DNA of 19,169 nt from Jaenimonas drosophilae (taxonomy: Eukaryota; Euglenozoa; Kinetoplastea; Trypanosomatida; Trypanosomatidae), in NCBI GenBank assembly GCA_030849065.1, contig JASAON010001382.1, forward strand, positions 1 to 19,169, given 5' to 3'. Numbering within the stretch: the first letter of the stretch is position 1; the number at the start of each line of letters is the position of its first letter. A program made the translations under genes and the position numbers. The notes beneath the pieces are model-generated. The model saw only the letters and a program-made list of their open reading frames with translations, was not told the DNA's origin and ran no database searches. Below, one piece after another: positions 16,919-19,169 of the stretch.

Positions 16919-17347
16919 TACGTTTAGATCCCAAGGAGAGCATGGTGTACCGATGTAGTCTAGAAGAAGGGGAGGCGTGGGTTGCACTCATGATTGATGT
17001 TTTCCATCATTGGCTGGCAATGGTTCGGAAAACGGAAGATATCCTCCCCCAATTTTTCTTTCCGTCTTTGTTGCGGTCGCTTGCGCTCCATCCGAAACTG
17101 GTGCGAATGAGAGCAGAGCCCCTTTTTCGGGGGGTGGAAGAATCGTTTTGGGCACCGCGATCAGAGAGACTTCTTGTTTCCACGATGGTCTTCCACAGTC
17201 TTCGCTGATGTTATACGAATTCTCCTCATTCCTCTGCGCACACCATCAACATCCATCACTTTCCATCTTCTTCATGTTTCTCCAAGTTCGTAGGTCGCGG
17301 CGTGTGTGTGTTGCAACGTGCCAAGCAAGCCTCACCTCCGACAGGCC
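16919..17347. other. Spacer between paralog B and Psf3
   Basis: No firm gene. An 88-codon frame (16942-17208, starting MVYRCSLEEGEAWVAL) has fair composition, but it starts only 23 bases after the upstream stop and has no acceptor signal, so it is more likely chance or a remnant. The sequence has a small CCCC/GGGG hairpin with loop TTTTTC near 17118-17131. Unlike the earlier spacers it has no TG tract. The acceptor for psf3 lies at its end. Confidence 0.5.
17257..17286 (+). promoter_or_regulatory. Candidate spliced-leader acceptor for psf3
   Basis: Pyrimidine-rich stretch ending CATGTTTCTCCAAG with AG at 17285-17286, about 61 bases before the ATG at 17348. Confidence 0.5.
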
Positions 17348-17917
17348 ATGCGTGTCGTGAGCTACTTCGACCTCATCGACCTCACTACCGATGAGGAGTT
17401 AGTTCCCATTACGTTTGCTATCCCTTCCTTCAGTATCGGCCGCGATGTTCACGCTCGGTCCACCGCCGATGGTGAGCCTGTGGAGGAAATCTCCGCCGGT
17501 TGTGTGGCGACGATGCCTCTCTGGGCTGCCTCCACACTTCGTCAGGAAGGCTACGTGAGTGTTGGCCTCCCCACACACACCTTCTCCCTCGCCGCCTTTC
17601 GAGAATTCAAGACGGACCCTCTGGCCCCGAGCCTCGCCCTTCGCTCACCCGTCTTTGCCGAAGCGGGCCTGCGGCTGTGCGGACTCCTCGGCAACCCAAC
17701 CCCAAACGGGCATGTGAGTCCAGAGGGAAATCGGCTCGCCGCGCAGGTGATACGCCTGTTTCAGCTGCGCTGCATCAAAATCATCTACGCCGCCGCCAAG
17801 CAAGGATTCGATCTGAGCGAGGTGAGGGAGAAGCTCACGGAGAGTGAGCGCTACCTCCTCGACGCCTCCCTGCGGTGGATGACGGAGGAGCAGCGGTGGA
17901 TTGAAAAACCCATCTAG
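17348..17917 (+). CDS. PSF3: GINS complex subunit Psf3
   Basis: GINS (Sld5, Psf1, Psf2, Psf3) joins Cdc45 and Mcm2-7 to form the active replicative helicase at nuclear forks. This 189-residue product is close to the usual Psf3 length. It begins with the Psf3-type N-terminus: YFDLIDLTTDEELVP, matching the YxxLDDIL..EELVP pattern. It continues with a small beta domain containing ISAGCVATMPLWAASTL, matching the G-x-x-(L/V)-x-(L/M)-P-x-W-L-A pattern, and GYVSVGLPTHTFS, where the family has V-x-L-P. From about residue 95 it becomes the helical A domain (SPEGNRLAAQVIRLFQLRCI onward), ending in a charged helix (LTESERYLLDASLRWMTEEQ). The frame is open to 17306 upstream, but only from a GTG, so the ATG at 17348 is chosen. 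Orthology rests on N-terminal motifs and length and should be read as a divergent homolog. Confidence 0.75.
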   Translation: MRVVSYFDLIDLTTDEELVPITFAIPSFSIGRDVHARSTADGEPVEEISAGCVATMPLWAASTLRQEGYVSVGLPTHTFSLAAFREFKTDPLAPSLALRSPVFAEAGLRLCGLLGNPTPNGHVSPEGNRLAAQVIRLFQLRCIKIIYAAAKQGFDLSEVREKLTESERYLLDASLRWMTEEQRWIEKPI

Positions 17918-19092
17918 CGCCAACGAGCGACATAAGATGCAAAACAAAAAGGAAACTATCTGCGCCATGGTGCTTGCTTTTCGCTCCCTCTTATCCAAAT
18001 GCATCCAATTCCAAACCCGCGCTTTCTCTCAAAAGGGGTACGGCACCAAGGCTGCCGAAGTCATCACTGACCTCAGTACGAACTTGGCCTGCCGGTGCTT
18101 AACTTCACAAATCTTACGGGATATGGTGTTCTCACTGGATTGATGGTCGTACGCACCTTCCGTGAAGAACCAGTTTTTTCCGCCCATTCTGAACCTCCCG
18201 CCGCCGCAACGCCAGAAACGACGGCGGGCACCACCCGTCCACCATTCCCCCACACACGCACACACACCCGGGCACCATAAAATCCTCCAGTACCCCAAGC
18301 CCGCGCCACAATCGCGCGGAACCCCACTCGTGCTCGAAAACCGCCGGCGTGTGGCACACTCACCACAAGCCATTTACAGCGCATAGACAAGAAGAGAGTC
18401 AATTATTATTCAAGTTGAAGGCCGGGCGCGTTGCGCTCACTGCTCTATGGGTTTCGCCGTTGCCCAACCACCGCCCGTTTCCCCTGGCCGCGCGTCTTTG
18501 CCCCCCGCCGCCCAAGCGCGCGACCGGCCCAGCAGCCCAGCCACCCGCGGCCCGCATACTGCGCCAACACGCGGGAAGGAAGAGCTTCTTCAACGGCACA
18601 ATCCACCCCGCGACTCCCGCCGCCGATAGTTGAATGACAGAGGTCTGCCAGATTTGGCTCGCCCCGAAGGTGAAACAAGGCCCCGGCCACCGCCCCAACC
18701 CCAACCACGCAGCCAGCGACGTCCCAGCAACCCCGCCCCAAAACCGGGCCCGCCCATCCAACCCGCCACGCCCCCGCACACGCACCAACCCGTTGCAGCC
18801 GAATCCCCCCGCCAGCCAGCATGATTTTCTTCACAAACCCCACCAACCCCCAACCCGCGGCGCCAGCCCATACCACGCAACCATTGACATAGACACAGCC
18901 AAACACGTTTCCCAATAGCCGCTTCCGGCTGACCAGCAGGTGGGGGATAATCAATTGCGTCACCACAGCCCGCGACAACCCATTTTCCCGCCAGTAAGGA
19001 CTAAGAAAACGTTTCACACCCGCACGCGAACCCCCAATCCCCGCGGCGCACCACCCAACAGCCACTGGCGGGGGTGTCGCGATACCTTTTCA
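17918..19092. other. Gene-free end region, GC-rich and C-biased on the + strand
   Basis: No gene is supported on either strand. From about 18170 the + strand becomes strongly enriched in C over G (many CCCC, CCGCC and CCAACC runs at 18190-18300, 18470-18560 and 18680-18870). On the minus strand this yields long open frames of Gly/Trp/Arg/Val composition (for example 18445-19065) that look like by-products of base bias. The first part of that minus frame, near 18940-19030, is less biased and reads FLSPYWRENGLSRAVVTQLI. TG and CAA microsatellites that mark the other spacers are absent, apart from a short CA stretch near 18250-18265. It could be a subtelomeric or mobile-element-derived segment. 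Confidence 0.5.
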
Positions 19093-19118
19093 CATTAACT
19101 TTTTGCGCGGAGTTAATG
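19093..19118. repeat. Perfect 8-bp inverted repeat CATTAACT ... AGTTAATG
   Basis: CATTAACT (19093-19100) and AGTTAATG (19111-19118) are perfect reverse complements around a 10-base loop TTTTGCGCGG. The right arm is also the start of the first 31-bp tandem unit, so the palindrome joins unique DNA to the tandem array. Confidence 0.85.
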
Positions 19119-19169
19119 CACTTTTTGCATTATCTTTTTCGAGTTAATGCACTTTTTGCATTATCTTTT
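19110..19169. repeat. 31-bp tandem repeat at the window end, two copies visible
   Basis: The unit begins GAGTTAATGCACTTTTTGCA and continues TTATCTTTTTC. Copy 1 is 19110-19140. Copy 2 begins at 19141 and is cut by the window end after 29 identical bases. Each unit contains a perfect 7-bp inverted repeat, TAATGCA-CTTTT-TGCATTA (19114-19132 and 19145-19163). The nonamer ACTTTTTGC also occurs once before the array (19098-19106), suggesting a degenerate earlier unit. The array may continue beyond the window. Confidence 0.9.

Noticed and set aside
16942..17208. 88-codon frame starting MVYRCSLEEGEAWVAL between paralog B and psf3
   Set aside because: It begins 23 bases after the upstream stop with no polypyrimidine/AG signal, and no family is recognised; kept only as a note in the spacer entry.
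17968..18143. 58-codon frame after psf3 with a presequence-like start (MVLAFRSLLSKCIQFQTRAF)
   Set aside because: Only 50 bases after the psf3 stop and without an acceptor-like tract; probably chance in the 3' UTR.
18420..18443. GGCCGGGCGCG followed by a TTGCGCTCACTGC-like stretch recalls the first bases of primate Alu elements
   Set aside because: The likeness ends after about 24 bases, no second arm or poly-A follows, and the context is a protist gene cluster, so it is taken as chance.

Overview
ORGANISM. The window looks like nuclear DNA of a kinetoplastid protist, most likely a free-living bodonid of the Bodo saltans type. This is inference from architecture. Eight long, intronless genes all lie on the + strand. 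They are separated by AT- or TG-rich spacers, and nearly every credible ATG is preceded at 20-90 bases by a polypyrimidine tract ending in AG, the layout expected for polycistronic transcription with spliced-leader trans-splicing. Triplet microsatellites (CAA, ATC and their complements) and TG/CA dinucleotide tracts run through genes and spacers alike. The standard genetic code fits. No tRNA, rRNA, CRISPR or bacterial-type operon signals were seen. LAYOUT. 1-520: microsatellite-rich spacer. 521-1681: single-pass membrane protein with a long charged tail. 1682-3328: unusually long spacer that hides a 44-residue ORF (2415-2549) with its own strong polypyrimidine/AG signal. 3329-6655: divergent cullin with a conserved C-terminal neddylation-type lysine and many homopolymer inserts. 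6966-8299: hypothetical protein whose frame is broken at a single N (8082) between two triplet repeats, probably an assembly gap. 8498-10174: pentatricopeptide-repeat protein, probably mitochondrial. 10438-14400: large HEAT-repeat protein resembling an importin-beta karyopherin. 14710-15540 and 16028-16918: tandem, full-length but diverged paralogs with a Cys/His-rich N-terminal module and a charged helical C-terminal part, a family I do not recognise. 17348-17917: GINS subunit Psf3 of the replicative helicase complex. 17918-19169: gene-free end region that becomes GC-rich and strongly C-biased on the + strand, then ends in a 31-bp tandem repeat with nested palindromes. HOW THE GENES RELATE. 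As usual in kinetoplastid directional clusters, the neighbours are not a pathway: ubiquitin ligase scaffold, organelle RNA-binding protein, transport receptor, unknown Cys-rich pair and replication factor. The main novelty candidates are the tandem Cys-rich pair, the hidden small ORF in the 1.65-kb spacer, and the repeat-ended C-rich terminus.
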